A stretch of DNA of 64,000 nucleotides, from assembly GCF_017589465.1 (NCBI RefSeq), contig NZ_JAELYA010000010.1, forward strand, positions 62,001-126,000, written 5' to 3'. The notes under the pieces are model-generated. The model ran no database searches, was not told the origin of the DNA, and was given only the letters and a program-made list of their open reading frames with translations. Shown in pieces: positions 19,377 to 29,607 of the stretch (its first letter is position 1; the number at the start of each line of letters is the position of its first letter). Position numbers and translations under genes: made by a program. This DNA is from Pseudomonas schmalbachii (GTDB taxonomy: Bacteria; Pseudomonadota; Gammaproteobacteria; Pseudomonadales; Pseudomonadaceae).

Positions 19377-20879
19377 TCAGCTCACACTGAGCTGGTAGCC
19401 GACCCGCTTCAGCCACCCGGCTTCCTGTTCGAAGTCGGCGCGGGTCAGCGGGTTGGTCGCCAGCCAGCCGTCCGGGAAGCGGATATCCAGGCTCTTCGCC
19501 GCGCACTTCAGGGTCACCGAAGGCATCTGCTGGTGGCCGCGGATGTGGTGGAAGAGGATGGCGAAGCGCAGCACGATGCACAGGCGGATCAGCTTGTCGC
19601 CTTCGTCGCCCAGTTCGTTGAAGCGGTCGGCCGGGATGTTGCGCCGGTGGCCGCGCACCAGCAGCGCCAGGGTCAGCTGGTCCTGGCGCGAGAAGCCGGC
19701 CAGGTCGGAGTGCTCGATCAGGTAGGCGCCGTGCTTGTGGTAGTGGTAGTGGGCGATGTCGAGGCCGAGCTCATGCACCCGCGAGCCCCAGACCAGCAGT
19801 TCGCGGTGCCAGTCGTCCTTCAGGTCCCAGGCGTCGGCGACCTGTTCCAGGGTCTTGAGCGCCTTAGCCTCGACGCGCGCGGCCTGTTCCGCGTCGACGT
19901 GGTAGCGCTCCATGAGGGCGCCGATGGTGCGTTCGCGGACGTCCTCGTGGTGGTGGCGGCCGAGCAGATCGTAGAGCACGCCTTCACGCAGGGCGCCTTC
20001 GGAGTGGGCCAGGCGGGTCAGTTCGAGGGCGTCGAACAGCGCCTCGACGATAGCCAGGCCGGCCGGGAAGATCGGCCGGCGGTCGGGCTTGATGCCCTCG
20101 ATATCGAGCTTTTCCACCTCGCCCAGCTTGAAGATCTTGCGCTTCAGCCAGGCCAGGCCTTCCGGGTTGATCTCACCGTTGCCGTGGCCGCCGGCCTGGA
20201 TCGCCAGGCACACCGAGCGGATGGTGCCGGAGGCGCCGACCGCTTCATCCCAGCCGAGGCGGCGCAGGCTGTTCTCGATGGCCATCAGCTCCAGGCGCGC
20301 CGCGGTATAGGCCTGGGCGTAGCGTGCCGGAGTGATCTTGCCGTCCTTGAAGTAGCGCTGGGTATAGCTGACGCAGCCCATCTGCAGGCTTTCGCGCAGT
20401 TGCGACTCGAAGCGCTGGCCGACGATGAACTCGGTGCTGCCACCGCCGATGTCGGTGACCAGGCGGCGGCCCGCGGTATCCGGCAGGGTGTGGGAGACGC
20501 CGAGATAGATCAGGCGTGCCTCCTCGCGGCCGGAGATGACTTCCACCGGGTGGCCGAGGATGGGTTCGGCGCGGCGGATGAACTCGGCGCGGTTGCGCGC
20601 CTCGCGCAGGGCGTTGGTGCCGACCACCCGCACCGAGCCCGGCGGCATGCCGTTGATGAACTGGGCGAAACGCTTCAGGCAATCGAAGCCGCGCTGCATG
20701 GCTTCTTCGCTGAGATTGCGCTCCTCGTCGATGCCGGCGGCCAGCTGGACCTTCTCGCCAAACCGTTCAAGGATGCGGACTTCGCCGTGATCGGCCTTGG
20801 CCAGGACCATGTGGAAACTGTTGGAGCCGAGGTCAAGGGCGGCGATCAGCGGGAAGGCCTTCGCAGGGGTATGGGGCAT
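19377..20879 (-). CDS. ppx: Exopolyphosphatase
   Basis: PPX releases phosphate from the ends of polyphosphate and in this family may also hydrolyse pppGpp. The 500-residue protein has ASKHA phosphate-binding loops [12 protein letters not shown] (phosphate 1, about 10-21) and [14 protein letters not shown] (phosphate 2). The C-terminal HD-like helical domain contains [22 protein letters not shown]. The start is uncertain: ATG 20879 gives the [18 protein letters not shown] beginning typical of Pseudomonas, but neither it nor ATG 20918 has a clear ribosome binding site. It is divergent from trxA. Confidence 0.94.
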   Translation of the reverse strand: MPHTPAKAFPLIAALDLGSNSFHMVLAKADHGEVRILERFGEKVQLAAGIDEERNLSEEAMQRGFDCLKRFAQFINGMPPGSVRVVGTNALREARNRAEFIRRAEPILGHPVEVISGREEARLIYLGVSHTLPDTAGRRLVTDIGGGSTEFIVGQRFESQLRESLQMGCVSYTQRYFKDGKITPARYAQAYTAARLELMAIENSLRRLGWDEAVGASGTIRSVCLAIQAGGHGNGEINPEGLAWLKRKIFKLGEVEKLDIEGIKPDRRPIFPAGLAIVEALFDALELTRLAHSEGALREGVLYDLLGRHHHEDVRERTIGALMERYHVDAEQAARVEAKALKTLEQVADAWDLKDDWHRELLVWGSRVHELGLDIAHYHYHKHGAYLIEHSDLAGFSRQDQLTLALLVRGHRRNIPADRFNELGDEGDKLIRLCIVLRFAILFHHIRGHQQMPSVTLKCAAKSLDIRFPDGWLATNPLTRADFEQEAGWLKRVGYQLSVS

Positions 20880-21074
20880 GGTGGGAAAGTCCGGAAAATA
20901 ACTTCGACATCCTGCCATGATAGGCGGTGGCAGCCAAATTACAGTCTGGTTTCCGATTGGCAGCCGCCTCGCTGACGATAGGCAGACTCAATCGCCTGCG
21001 CCTTTCGGTGGGGGCCAAGGCGGGCTATGATGGCGGTCACTTTTTTGTCCGAATCCGATCCACGGAGAGAATTC

Positions 21075-21401
21075 ATGAGCGAACATATCGTCAACGTCAC
21101 CGATGCCAGCTTCGAGCAGGACGTTCTCAAGGCCGATGGTCCTGTGCTGGTGGACTACTGGGCTGAATGGTGCGGCCCGTGCAAGATGATCGCGCCGGTG
21201 CTCGACGAGATCGCCAAGGACTATCAGGGCAAGCTGAAAGTCTGCAAGCTGAACATCGACGAAAACCAGGACACCCCGCCGAAGTACGGTGTGCGCGGCA
21301 TTCCGACCCTGATGCTGTTCAAGGGCGGCAATGTCGAAGCGACCAAGGTCGGCGCCCTGTCGAAGTCGCAACTGGCGGCCTTCCTCGACAGCAATATCTG
21401 A
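21075..21401 (+). CDS. trxA: Thioredoxin 1
   Basis: TrxA is the cytoplasmic disulfide reductase partner of TrxB. The 108-residue protein has the active site WCGPC with C33 and C36, the buried D27 and the cis-proline segment GIPTLMLF. Length is canonical. ATG 21075 is preceded by CGGAGAGAATTC, a good ribosome binding site. It is followed by a strong terminator at 21416, and rho comes next, the conserved trxA-rho order. Confidence 0.97.
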   Translation: MSEHIVNVTDASFEQDVLKADGPVLVDYWAEWCGPCKMIAPVLDEIAKDYQGKLKVCKLNIDENQDTPPKYGVRGIPTLMLFKGGNVEATKVGALSKSQLAAFLDSNI

Positions 21402-21415
21402 ACTTGACGTTCGGC

Positions 21416-21446
21416 AAAAGCCCCGTAAATAGCGGGGCTTTTTTCT
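21416..21446 (+). terminator. Intrinsic terminator of trxA
   Basis: AAAAGCCCCG, a 7-base loop, CGGGGCTTTTTTC: strong GC stem with a T tract, 14 bases after the stop. Confidence 0.92.
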
Positions 21447-21636
21447 TTCCGGCCCCCTAGACGCCGGCCAAATCGCGGTGATACAGTCCTTCGCGCAACG
21501 TTGATACGTTGTCCCCTGCAAGCCGTCGCCGACGCACTCCAATTCGAATTCCAAGCGATCCTGTCCGTCACTCTGCGGCACGGCTCTTCAAGCTCAACGC
21601 TTGTTCCCTAATTCCTCTTTCTACGTCCCCTTTCAT
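21447..21636 (+). promoter_or_regulatory. rho leader, pyrimidine-rich and without a Shine-Dalgarno
   Basis: This is the 190-base stretch between the trxA terminator and the rho ATG. The last 40 bases are almost purine-free (TTCCCTAATTCCTCTTTCTA, then CGTCCCCTTTCAT) and contain no Shine-Dalgarno. E. coli rho is autoregulated by termination in its leader; a C/T-rich unstructured leader fits the same idea, which is inference here. The promoter could not be placed confidently. Confidence 0.45.
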
Positions 21637-22899
<1,263 letters not shown>

Positions 22900-22924
22900 G
22901 CGCGGAGATGACACCGTCGACAGC

Positions 22925-22952
22925 ACGAAGGCCGGGGAAACCCGGCCTTCGT
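22925..22952 (+). terminator. Intrinsic terminator of rho
   Basis: ACGAAGGCCGGG, loop GAAA, CCCGGCCTTCGT: perfect 12-bp stem with a stable GNRA loop, then GTTTC, 25 bases after the stop. Confidence 0.88.
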
Positions 22953-23019
22953 GTTTCTGCGCGCGGGCGGTTGCGGCTAAACTGTCGTATTCATTGCCTG
23001 ACAGCCCATCGAGACCTTC

Positions 23020-24489
23020 ATGCAGTATCGCGATCTGCGCGACTTCATCCGCGCGCTGGAACAGCGCGGCCAGCTCAAGCGCATCCAGGTGCCGGTTTCC
23101 CCCGTGCTGGAAATGACCGAAGTGTGCGACCGCACGCTGCGCGCCAAGGGCCCTGCGCTGCTGTTCGAGAAGCCCACCGGCTATGACATCCCGGTGCTCG
23201 GCAACCTGTTCGGCACGCCCGGGCGCGTCGCCCTAGGCATGGGCGCCGAGGATGTCGGCGAGCTGCGCGAGATCGGCAAGCTGCTGGCCTTCCTCAAGGA
23301 GCCGGAGCCGCCGAAGGGCCTCCGGGACGCCTGGTCGAAGCTGCCGATCTTCAAGAAGGTGCTGTCGATGGCGCCAAAGGTGCTGAAGGACGCGCCGTGC
23401 CAGGAAGTGATCGAGGAGGGCGACGACGTCGACCTGTCGAAGCTGCCGGTGCAGACCTGCTGGCCCGGCGACGTCGGCCCGCTGATCACCTGGGGCCTGA
23501 CCATCACCAAGGGTCCGAACAAGGAGCGGCAGAACCTCGGCATCTATCGCCAGCAGGTGATCGGCCGCAACAAGGTCATCATGCGCTGGCTCAGCCATCG
23601 CGGCGGCGCGCTGGATTACCGCGAGTGGTGCCAGAAGCATCCGGACAAGCCCTACCCGGTAGCCGTCGCCCTCGGTGCCGATCCGGCGACCATCCTCGGC
23701 GCGGTGACGCCGGTGCCGGACAGCCTTTCCGAATACGCCTTCGCCGGCCTGCTGCGCGGGCACAAGACCGAGCTGGTCAAGGCGCGCGGCAGCGACCTGC
23801 AGGTGCCGGCCAGCGCCGAGATCGTCCTCGAAGGGGTGATCCATCCCGGCGAGATGGCCGACGAAGGTCCGTACGGCGACCACACCGGCTACTACAACGA
23901 GGTCGATCGCTTCCCGGTATTCACCGTCGAGCGCATCACCCGCCGGCAGAAGCCGATCTACCACAGCACCTACACCGGCCGCCCGCCGGATGAGCCGGCG
24001 ATCCTCGGCGTGGCGCTGAACGAAGTGTTCGTGCCGATCCTGCAGAAGCAGTTCCCCGAGATCACCGACTTCTACCTGCCGCCGGAAGGCTGTTCCTACC
24101 GCATGGCCGTGGTGACCATGAAGAAGCAGTACCCCGGCCACGCCAAGCGCGTGATGCTCGGCGTGTGGTCGTTCCTGCGACAGTTCATGTACACCAAGTT
24201 CGTTATCGTCACCGACGACGACATCGATGCACGGGACTGGAACGACGTGATCTGGGCGATTACCACGCGCATGGACCCCAAGCGCGACACGGTGATGATC
24301 GACAACACGCCGATCGACTACCTCGACTTCGCCTCGCCGATCTCCGGCCTCGGTTCGAAGATGGGCCTCGACGCCACCCACAAGTGGCCGGGCGAGACCA
24401 ACCGCGAATGGGGCCGCGCCATCGTCCAGGACGAGGCGGTGAAGCGGCGCGTTGACGAGATGTGGGCGAGCCTGGGGATAGATCGATGA
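23020..24489 (+). CDS. ubiD: 4-hydroxy-3-polyprenylbenzoate decarboxylase
   Basis: UbiD uses prenylated FMN made by UbiX to decarboxylate polyprenyl-4-hydroxybenzoate in ubiquinone synthesis. The 489-residue length fits the enzyme (E. coli about 497). Conserved blocks are [19 protein letters not shown], the prFMN-binding [20 protein letters not shown], the metal/acid region [19 protein letters not shown] and the C-terminal [12 protein letters not shown]. The order trxA-rho-ubiD is as in other Pseudomonas. ATG 23020 follows GAGACCTTC, a weak site. Confidence 0.95.
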   Translation: MQYRDLRDFIRALEQRGQLKRIQVPVSPVLEMTEVCDRTLRAKGPALLFEKPTGYDIPVLGNLFGTPGRVALGMGAEDVGELREIGKLLAFLKEPEPPKGLRDAWSKLPIFKKVLSMAPKVLKDAPCQEVIEEGDDVDLSKLPVQTCWPGDVGPLITWGLTITKGPNKERQNLGIYRQQVIGRNKVIMRWLSHRGGALDYREWCQKHPDKPYPVAVALGADPATILGAVTPVPDSLSEYAFAGLLRGHKTELVKARGSDLQVPASAEIVLEGVIHPGEMADEGPYGDHTGYYNEVDRFPVFTVERITRRQKPIYHSTYTGRPPDEPAILGVALNEVFVPILQKQFPEITDFYLPPEGCSYRMAVVTMKKQYPGHAKRVMLGVWSFLRQFMYTKFVIVTDDDIDARDWNDVIWAITTRMDPKRDTVMIDNTPIDYLDFASPISGLGSKMGLDATHKWPGETNREWGRAIVQDEAVKRRVDEMWASLGIDR

Positions 24490-24512
24490 ACCACGTGCCC
24501 CGCATTGCGCTA

Positions 24513-24572
24513 TCGCGGGCATGGCCCGCTCCTACAGGAGTTGGTGCACGCAGGAGCGGGCCATGCCCGCGA
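24513..24572. repeat. REP pair, class B (tail-to-tail orientation)
   Basis: CGCGGGCATGGCCCGCTCCT (with AC next) and the inverted GCAGGAGCGGGCCATGCCCG face each other in the 112-base gap between ubiD and the reductase gene. Confidence 0.88.
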
Positions 24573-24601
24573 TCCGGGACACCCACCAGGGGACTGGTAG
24601 C

Positions 24602-25564
24602 ATGAGAGTCACCCTGCAACCCTCCGGCGCCACCTTCGAGGCGCAGCCCGGCGAGCGCATCCTCGATGCCGCACGGCGCCTGGGCTACGAATGCCCGCAG
24701 AGCTGCCGCAACGGCAACTGCCATATCTGCGCCGCCTTGCTGGTGGAAGGCCGGGTGAAGCAGAACGGCGATGTACGCGACCACGGCGAGCTGTTCACCT
24801 GCCTGGCCGAGCCGCTGGAAGACTGCGTGCTGCACTGGGACGGCGTGCTCGCCCCGGGCGAGCTGCCGCTGCGCCACCTGGCCTGCCAGGTCACCCTGTG
24901 CCAGCCGGTGGGCGGCGATGTCTGGCGCGTGCGCCTGCGCGCGCCGGCCGGCAAGCCGCTGCGCTATCACGCCGGACAATACCTGCTGATCGAGCGCGAG
25001 GGCGGTCATTCGGCGTTCTCCCTGGCCTCCGCGCCGCACGAAGGGCGCGACCTCGAATTGCACATCCTGGCCCGTGAGGGCGGTGCGGTGAAGATGGTCG
25101 AGCAGCTGCGCAACAGCAGCACGGTCCGTGTGCAGATGCCCCTCGGCGACGCGCATCTGGCCGACCTGCCGGACGGCCCGCTGGTGCTGATCGCCGCCGG
25201 CACCGGTATGGCGCAGATGCACAGCCTGATCGAGCACTGCCGCGCCCAGGGCTTCGCCCATCCGGTGCACCTGTACTGGGGCGTGCGCCAGCCTGAGGAC
25301 TTCTACGAACTGCCGCACTGGCAGGAGTGGCAGAAAGTGCCCAACCTGCACCTGCACAAGGTAGTCAGCGAGCCGGACAACTGGCAGGGCCGCACAGGCA
25401 TGCTGCACGAGGCGCTCTGCGAGGACTTCGCCGACCTGCGGGGCCTGCGCGTCTACGCCAGCGGCTCGCCGGCGATGGTCTACGGCACGCTGGATGCGCT
25501 GGTGGAAGCCGGCATGGACGCGCACCAGATGCGCGCCGACGTGTTCGCCTACGCGCCGCGCTGA
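24602..25564 (+). CDS. 2Fe-2S flavoprotein reductase (ferredoxin plus FAD/NAD domains, ascD/Fre-like)
   Basis: The 320-residue protein fuses a plant-type ferredoxin (about 1-90; cluster cysteines C35, C40, C43 and C67 in SCRNGNCHIC and FTCLAEP) to a ferredoxin-NADP reductase module. FAD binding is by RYHAGQYLLIE and HSAFSLASAP; nucleotide binding is by AAGTGMAQMHSL. Such proteins are often annotated CDP-6-deoxy-glucoseen reductase by similarity. The electron acceptor is unknown. A link to ubiD or ubiquinone hydroxylation is tempting from position only. ATG 24602 gives the ferredoxin start. Its end overlaps the convergent LysR gene by 16 bases. Confidence 0.85.
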   Translation: MRVTLQPSGATFEAQPGERILDAARRLGYECPQSCRNGNCHICAALLVEGRVKQNGDVRDHGELFTCLAEPLEDCVLHWDGVLAPGELPLRHLACQVTLCQPVGGDVWRVRLRAPAGKPLRYHAGQYLLIEREGGHSAFSLASAPHEGRDLELHILAREGGAVKMVEQLRNSSTVRVQMPLGDAHLADLPDGPLVLIAAGTGMAQMHSLIEHCRAQGFAHPVHLYWGVRQPEDFYELPHWQEWQKVPNLHLHKVVSEPDNWQGRTGMLHEALCEDFADLRGLRVYASGSPAMVYGTLDALVEAGMDAHQMRADVFAYAPR

Positions 25565-26442
25565 TCGGCCGGCGCGGCGGCGCACAGTTCGGGAAACTCT
25601 TCCCGCAGCGCCGCGGCGATCCATTCCAGGAACCACTCGATATCCGCGCTGCTGCGGCCGGCCGGAATCAGCAACTGATAGCTCTCCAGCGGCACTTCGG
25701 TGGCGACCGGGCGCACCAGCGCGCCCGAGGCCAGCTCGTGCTTGACCAGCACCTCGTTCGCCAGGGCGATGCCATGGCCCGCCTCGGCCATCGATAGCGC
25801 GTGGTCGTTGCTGATGTAGAGCATGTCGGAACTGACGCGGATATCCAGGTGATTGGCGGCGAACCAGGCGTTCCACCATTCACCGTCGTCGACATGGATC
25901 AGCTTGTGCCGCACCAGGTCCTCCGCACGCGCGATGGGGTCGATGCTGGCGAGGAAGTCCGGCGAGCACACCGGGAACACGTGCGGGTGCAGCAGCGTCG
26001 CGTGGCAGTTGGCGTATTGCCCGGGCATGCCGTAGACGATGCCGAGGTCGGCGCTCTTGCCGTCCACCTCGGTGAAGGTCGGGTTGGGTTCGATGGCGAT
26101 CTTCAGGCCGGGGCGTTGCTGGCGCAGCGACTCCAGGCGCGGCATCAGCCAGCGCTTGGCGAAGGCCGGCACCACGCGGATCTTCAGCCAGCGCATCGAG
26201 CTGCCCGGCGCCAGTTCGTTGCCGGCATCGGCGATCTGCTGCAGGGCTGTGGATATCTTCGCGTAGTAGCGCTGGCCGGCGGCGGTCAGGGTCACGCCGC
26301 GAGGGGTGCGTTCGAGCAACTGCACGCCCAGCCATTCCTCCAGCAGCTTGACGTGGCGGCCGATCGCCGGTTGGGTGACGTGCAGCACGCGGGAGGCGGC
26401 GACATAGCTGCCGAGCCGGGCCGCGGCCTCGAAGGCGCGCAC
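25549..26442 (-). CDS. LysR-family regulator (GcvA-like), divergent from the ABC/amidase/malonyl-CoA operon
   Basis: The protein (297 residues from GTG 26442) has the LysR winged helix (VAASRVLHVTQPAIGRHVKLLEEWLGVQLLERTPRG) and a periplasmic-binding-like effector domain. It is divergent from the importer operon with about 230 bases between, the classic position of a pathway regulator. The conserved start of helix 1 extends upstream: codons before the GTG read TPSHRLPPLNA in frame, as in GcvA-type proteins that begin near LPPLNALRAFEAAAR. No ATG, GTG or TTG lies between that stretch and the in-frame TAG stop. Either an unusual start near ACG 26475 is used, or the protein is slightly shortened, or there is a sequence error. 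Confidence 0.85.
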   Translation of the reverse strand: MRAFEAAARLGSYVAASRVLHVTQPAIGRHVKLLEEWLGVQLLERTPRGVTLTAAGQRYYAKISTALQQIADAGNELAPGSSMRWLKIRVVPAFAKRWLMPRLESLRQQRPGLKIAIEPNPTFTEVDGKSADLGIVYGMPGQYANCHATLLHPHVFPVCSPDFLASIDPIARAEDLVRHKLIHVDDGEWWNAWFAANHLDIRVSSDMLYISNDHALSMAEAGHGIALANEVLVKHELASGALVRPVATEVPLESYQLLIPAGRSSADIEWFLEWIAAALREEFPELCAAAPADQRGA

Positions 26443-26529
26443 GGCGTTGAGCGGGGGAAGGCGGTGGGAGGGCGTGAATCGGAAACCTTGCCTTCGCTAT
26501 TAAATTATTTAACAGCCAATGTAAGAAAA

Positions 26530-26546
26530 TTGAGCTTTTTGCTCAA
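26530..26546. promoter_or_regulatory. TTGAGC-N5-GCTCAA dyad, candidate LysR operator
   Basis: A perfect 6-bp dyad around TTTTT in the AT-rich part of the LysR/ABC intergenic region, with the T-N11-A type symmetry of LysR boxes. It lies about 90 bases from the LysR GTG and 157 from the importer ATG. Confidence 0.4.
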
Positions 26547-26702
26547 CCATGTTTGCCGGAATATCCCCCCAGCAGCAGTACAACGAATCGAGCCGATACA
26601 GGCCGCACGCTGCATCCAGACTTTCTCTAGTCCTGCCAGAACAAATACAAGACCCGTCCGCCGGCCCATGCCGTGGACGGGAAGGGAACCGGAGGTAATT
26701 CC

Positions 26703-27818
26703 ATGAGTGCCCTGCATAGCGTGCAGACGGCGGCGGTATCGATTCGTTCGGTCCGCAAGGTCTACGGCGATCCGGACAGCGGCCCGGTCGCGCTGAAGAG
26801 CGTGGACCTGGACATCCGCGACAACGAATTCTTCACCCTGCTCGGCCCTTCCGGCTGCGGCAAGACCACCCTCCTGCGGATGATCGCCGGCTTCGAGTTT
26901 CCCACCGCCGGGGAAATCCTCCTGTATGGCGAGAACATCGCCGATCGTCCGCCGTACGAGCGTTCGGTGAACACGGTGTTCCAGCACTACGCACTGTTCC
27001 CGCACATGACCATCGCCGAGAACCTGGCCTTCGGCCTGGAATCGCACCCGCTGGGCAAACGCATGGACAAGGCGCAGATCGCCGAGCGGGTCCGCGAGAT
27101 GCTCGCCCTGGTGCAGATGGAACGCTTCGCCCAGCGCAAGCCGACCCAGCTTTCCGGCGGCCAGCAGCAGCGCGTGGCGCTGGCCCGCGCGCTGGCGCCG
27201 CATCCCAAGGTTCTGCTGCTCGACGAACCGCTGTCGGCGCTCGACCTCAAGCTGCGCCAGGCGATGCGCGAGGAACTCAAGGCGATCCAGGCGAAGACCG
27301 GCATCACCTTCATCTTCGTCACCCACGACCAGGAAGAAGCCCTGACCATGTCCGACCGCATCGCCGTGCTCTCCGAGGGTGAAGTGCAGCAGGTCGGCCG
27401 GCCGGATGACATCTATGAGCATCCGCGCAACCGCTTCGTCGCCGACTTCATCGGCGAGACCAACTTCATCGAGGCCCGCGTCGAGCAGGTGGCCGATGGG
27501 CAGGCGCTGTACCGGATCGCCGGCGGCAGCCTGCTGGCCGCGGCTGCCGGTGAGGGTGTGAAAGCCGGCGCCACGGTGACCCTGTCGATTCGTCCGGAGC
27601 GCCTGCAACTGCTGGCCGACTCCGCCGAAGCCACGCCCTGCACGGTGATCGCGCAGATCTACCTGGGCACCGACCTGCAGTACCAGGTCAGCCTTGCCGA
27701 CGGCACGTGCCTGACCGTGCGCGCGCCGAACAGCGCCGGGCAGCGCCAGCGCTTCGCCGCCGGACAGAGCGCCGGACTGCAATTCGAGAAGGGCAGCGCC
27801 AGCGTCCTGCTGGACTGA
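26703..27818 (+). CDS. ABC importer ATPase, PotA-like
   Basis: This 371-residue cytoplasmic ATPase of a polyamine/opine-type ABC importer has Walker [10 protein letters not shown] (about 48-56), signature [15 protein letters not shown] (about 149), Walker [12 protein letters not shown] and a C-terminal TOBE domain. The ATG at 26703 is preceded by an ideal GGAGG at 26691-26695; an upstream ATG at 26673 lacks conservation. It is the first gene of a co-directional run through 35150 (two permeases, a binding protein, an amidase and two malonyl-CoA enzymes). Polyamines are the family default; the context argues for another substrate. Confidence 0.9.
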   Translation: MSALHSVQTAAVSIRSVRKVYGDPDSGPVALKSVDLDIRDNEFFTLLGPSGCGKTTLLRMIAGFEFPTAGEILLYGENIADRPPYERSVNTVFQHYALFPHMTIAENLAFGLESHPLGKRMDKAQIAERVREMLALVQMERFAQRKPTQLSGGQQQRVALARALAPHPKVLLLDEPLSALDLKLRQAMREELKAIQAKTGITFIFVTHDQEEALTMSDRIAVLSEGEVQQVGRPDDIYEHPRNRFVADFIGETNFIEARVEQVADGQALYRIAGGSLLAAAAGEGVKAGATVTLSIRPERLQLLADSAEATPCTVIAQIYLGTDLQYQVSLADGTCLTVRAPNSAGQRQRFAAGQSAGLQFEKGSASVLLD

Positions 27819-27848
27819 GCCAGCCAACGCTTCCCCGTGGGGCCACAC

Positions 27849-28775
27849 ATGCACCAGATGCGCAACAACATTGCCGGCTCGCTGGAGCGGCGCCAGGCGT
27901 TGAGGAGCTTCCTCGGCGTCTCCCCGGCGCTGCTGTCCATCGGCCTGTTCCTGATCGTGCCGATCCTCATCGTGATCGCCTACTCGCTGATGGAGGCCAA
28001 CCCCTACGGCGGGGTCAACCGGGTCTTCAGCACCGACGCCTACCTGTCGCTGATATTCGAACGGCAGCTGGACGACAGCCTGGCGTTCGCCGACTCCTAC
28101 CTGATCATCGCCCTGCGCTCCATCGGCATCGCCGCGGCGACCACCCTGATCACCCTGCTGATCGGCTTCCCCGTGGCGGTCTGGCTGGCCATGCAGCCGC
28201 CGCATCGGCGCGGCCTGCTGATCTTCCTGATCACCGTGCCGTTCTGGGCCAACCTGCTGATCCGCACCTATGCCTGGATCCTGCTGCTGCGCGGCACCGG
28301 CGTGGTGAACAACAGCCTGCTGGGTCTCGGCCTGATCCACCAGCCGCTGGAACTGCTCTACAGCGACGGCGCCGTGCTGCTGGGGCTGGTCTACACCTAC
28401 GCGCCCTTCGTCGTGCTGCCGATCTACTCGACCCTGGAGAAAATGGACGTGCGCCTGCTCGAAGCGGCCCAGGACCTCTACGCCGGACGCCTGCGCACGC
28501 TGCGCAAGGTGGTTCTGCCGATCGCCCGGCCGGGCATCCTGGCCGGCGCCATCCTCACCTTCGTGCCCTGCCTGGGCGCGATGATCGCCCCGGAACTGCT
28601 CGGCGGCGGCACCAAAATGATGCTCGGCAACCTGATCTTCCGGCAGTTCAGCGATGCGCGGAACTGGCCTTTCGGCGCCGCCCTGTCGCTGGTGCTGATG
28701 GCCGCGGTGATGCTGGTGCTGATGTTCTACGCGATGCGCGCCGAGCGCCTGCGCATCGCGCGGGGAGGTGAATGA
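27849..28775 (+). CDS. ABC importer permease, PotB-like
   Basis: The protein of about 308 residues has six membrane segments and the ABC importer EAA loop EAAQDLYAGRLRTLRKVVLP, which contacts the ATPase. Length is typical of PotB. Three starts are close together (GTG 27837, ATG 27849, ATG 27858); I chose 27849, and none has a strong ribosome binding site. The end overlaps the next permease by 4 bases (ATGA), indicating translational coupling. Confidence 0.88.
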   Translation: MHQMRNNIAGSLERRQALRSFLGVSPALLSIGLFLIVPILIVIAYSLMEANPYGGVNRVFSTDAYLSLIFERQLDDSLAFADSYLIIALRSIGIAAATTLITLLIGFPVAVWLAMQPPHRRGLLIFLITVPFWANLLIRTYAWILLLRGTGVVNNSLLGLGLIHQPLELLYSDGAVLLGLVYTYAPFVVLPIYSTLEKMDVRLLEAAQDLYAGRLRTLRKVVLPIARPGILAGAILTFVPCLGAMIAPELLGGGTKMMLGNLIFRQFSDARNWPFGAALSLVLMAAVMLVLMFYAMRAERLRIARGGE

Positions 28776-29581
28776 TGCGTGCGCTGCCCGGTAAACGCCG
28801 TCTCGGCGTCCAGGACTTCCCCGGCTTCGGTGGTTTCAGCTTCCTCTTCTATCTCTACCTGTACGCGCCCATCGTGGTGCTGGTGGTGTTCTCCTTCAAC
28901 GCCAACCAGTCCGCCACCGTGTGGACCGGCTTCAGCCTCGACTGGTATCGCGCCGCCTTCGCCAACCAGGCGCTGCGCCAGGCGGCCGGCAACAGCCTGC
29001 TGATCGCCGTGTGCGCCAGCGTGATCGCCACGGCGATAGCCACCCTGGCCGCGCTGGGCACCTCGCGCGGGGCGAAGTTCAAGGGCCTGCGCCTGTCCAT
29101 GGGGGCGATCATGCTGCCGCTGGTGCTGCCGGAGATCGTCGTCGGCGTCGCCACCCTGGCGCTGTTCTCCACCCTTGGCCTGTCGCTCGGCTACGGCAAC
29201 CTGATCATCGCCCACACGGTGTTCTGCATCCCGTTCGCCTACCTGCCGATCCGTGCCCGGCTGAACGACATGGACCTGTCCCTGGAGCAGGCCGCCGCCG
29301 ACCTCTACGCCGGCCCCTGGCGGACCTTCCGCAAGGTCACCCTGCCGCTGCTGATGCCGGGGATCGTCTCCGGGCTGATGCTCGCCTTCATCGTCTCGCT
29401 GGATAACTTCGTGATCTCGATGATGGTTTCGCAGGCCGGCACCACCACGCTGCCGATCTTCATCTTCGGCCTGCTGCGCATGGGCGTTACCCCTGATGTG
29501 AATGCGGTATCGACGCTGATCCTTGGTGTTTCGGTGCTGTTCGTCACCCTGTCCTACCTGCTCGGCAAAAAGAAAGCCTGA
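28772..29581 (+). CDS. ABC importer permease, PotC-like
   Basis: This 269-residue permease has six hydrophobic segments and the EAA loop EQAAADLYAGPWRTFRKVTL. It begins in an ATGATG after CGGGGAGGTGA, so start 28772 or 28775 is possible; 28772 overlaps the previous stop. It pairs with the PotB-like protein as the membrane heterodimer. The binding-protein gene starts 26 bases after its stop. Confidence 0.88.
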   Translation: MMRALPGKRRLGVQDFPGFGGFSFLFYLYLYAPIVVLVVFSFNANQSATVWTGFSLDWYRAAFANQALRQAAGNSLLIAVCASVIATAIATLAALGTSRGAKFKGLRLSMGAIMLPLVLPEIVVGVATLALFSTLGLSLGYGNLIIAHTVFCIPFAYLPIRARLNDMDLSLEQAAADLYAGPWRTFRKVTLPLLMPGIVSGLMLAFIVSLDNFVISMMVSQAGTTTLPIFIFGLLRMGVTPDVNAVSTLILGVSVLFVTLSYLLGKKKA

Positions 29582-29607
29582 GCCAAGCCAACACTGGGAG
29601 TTGAAGC

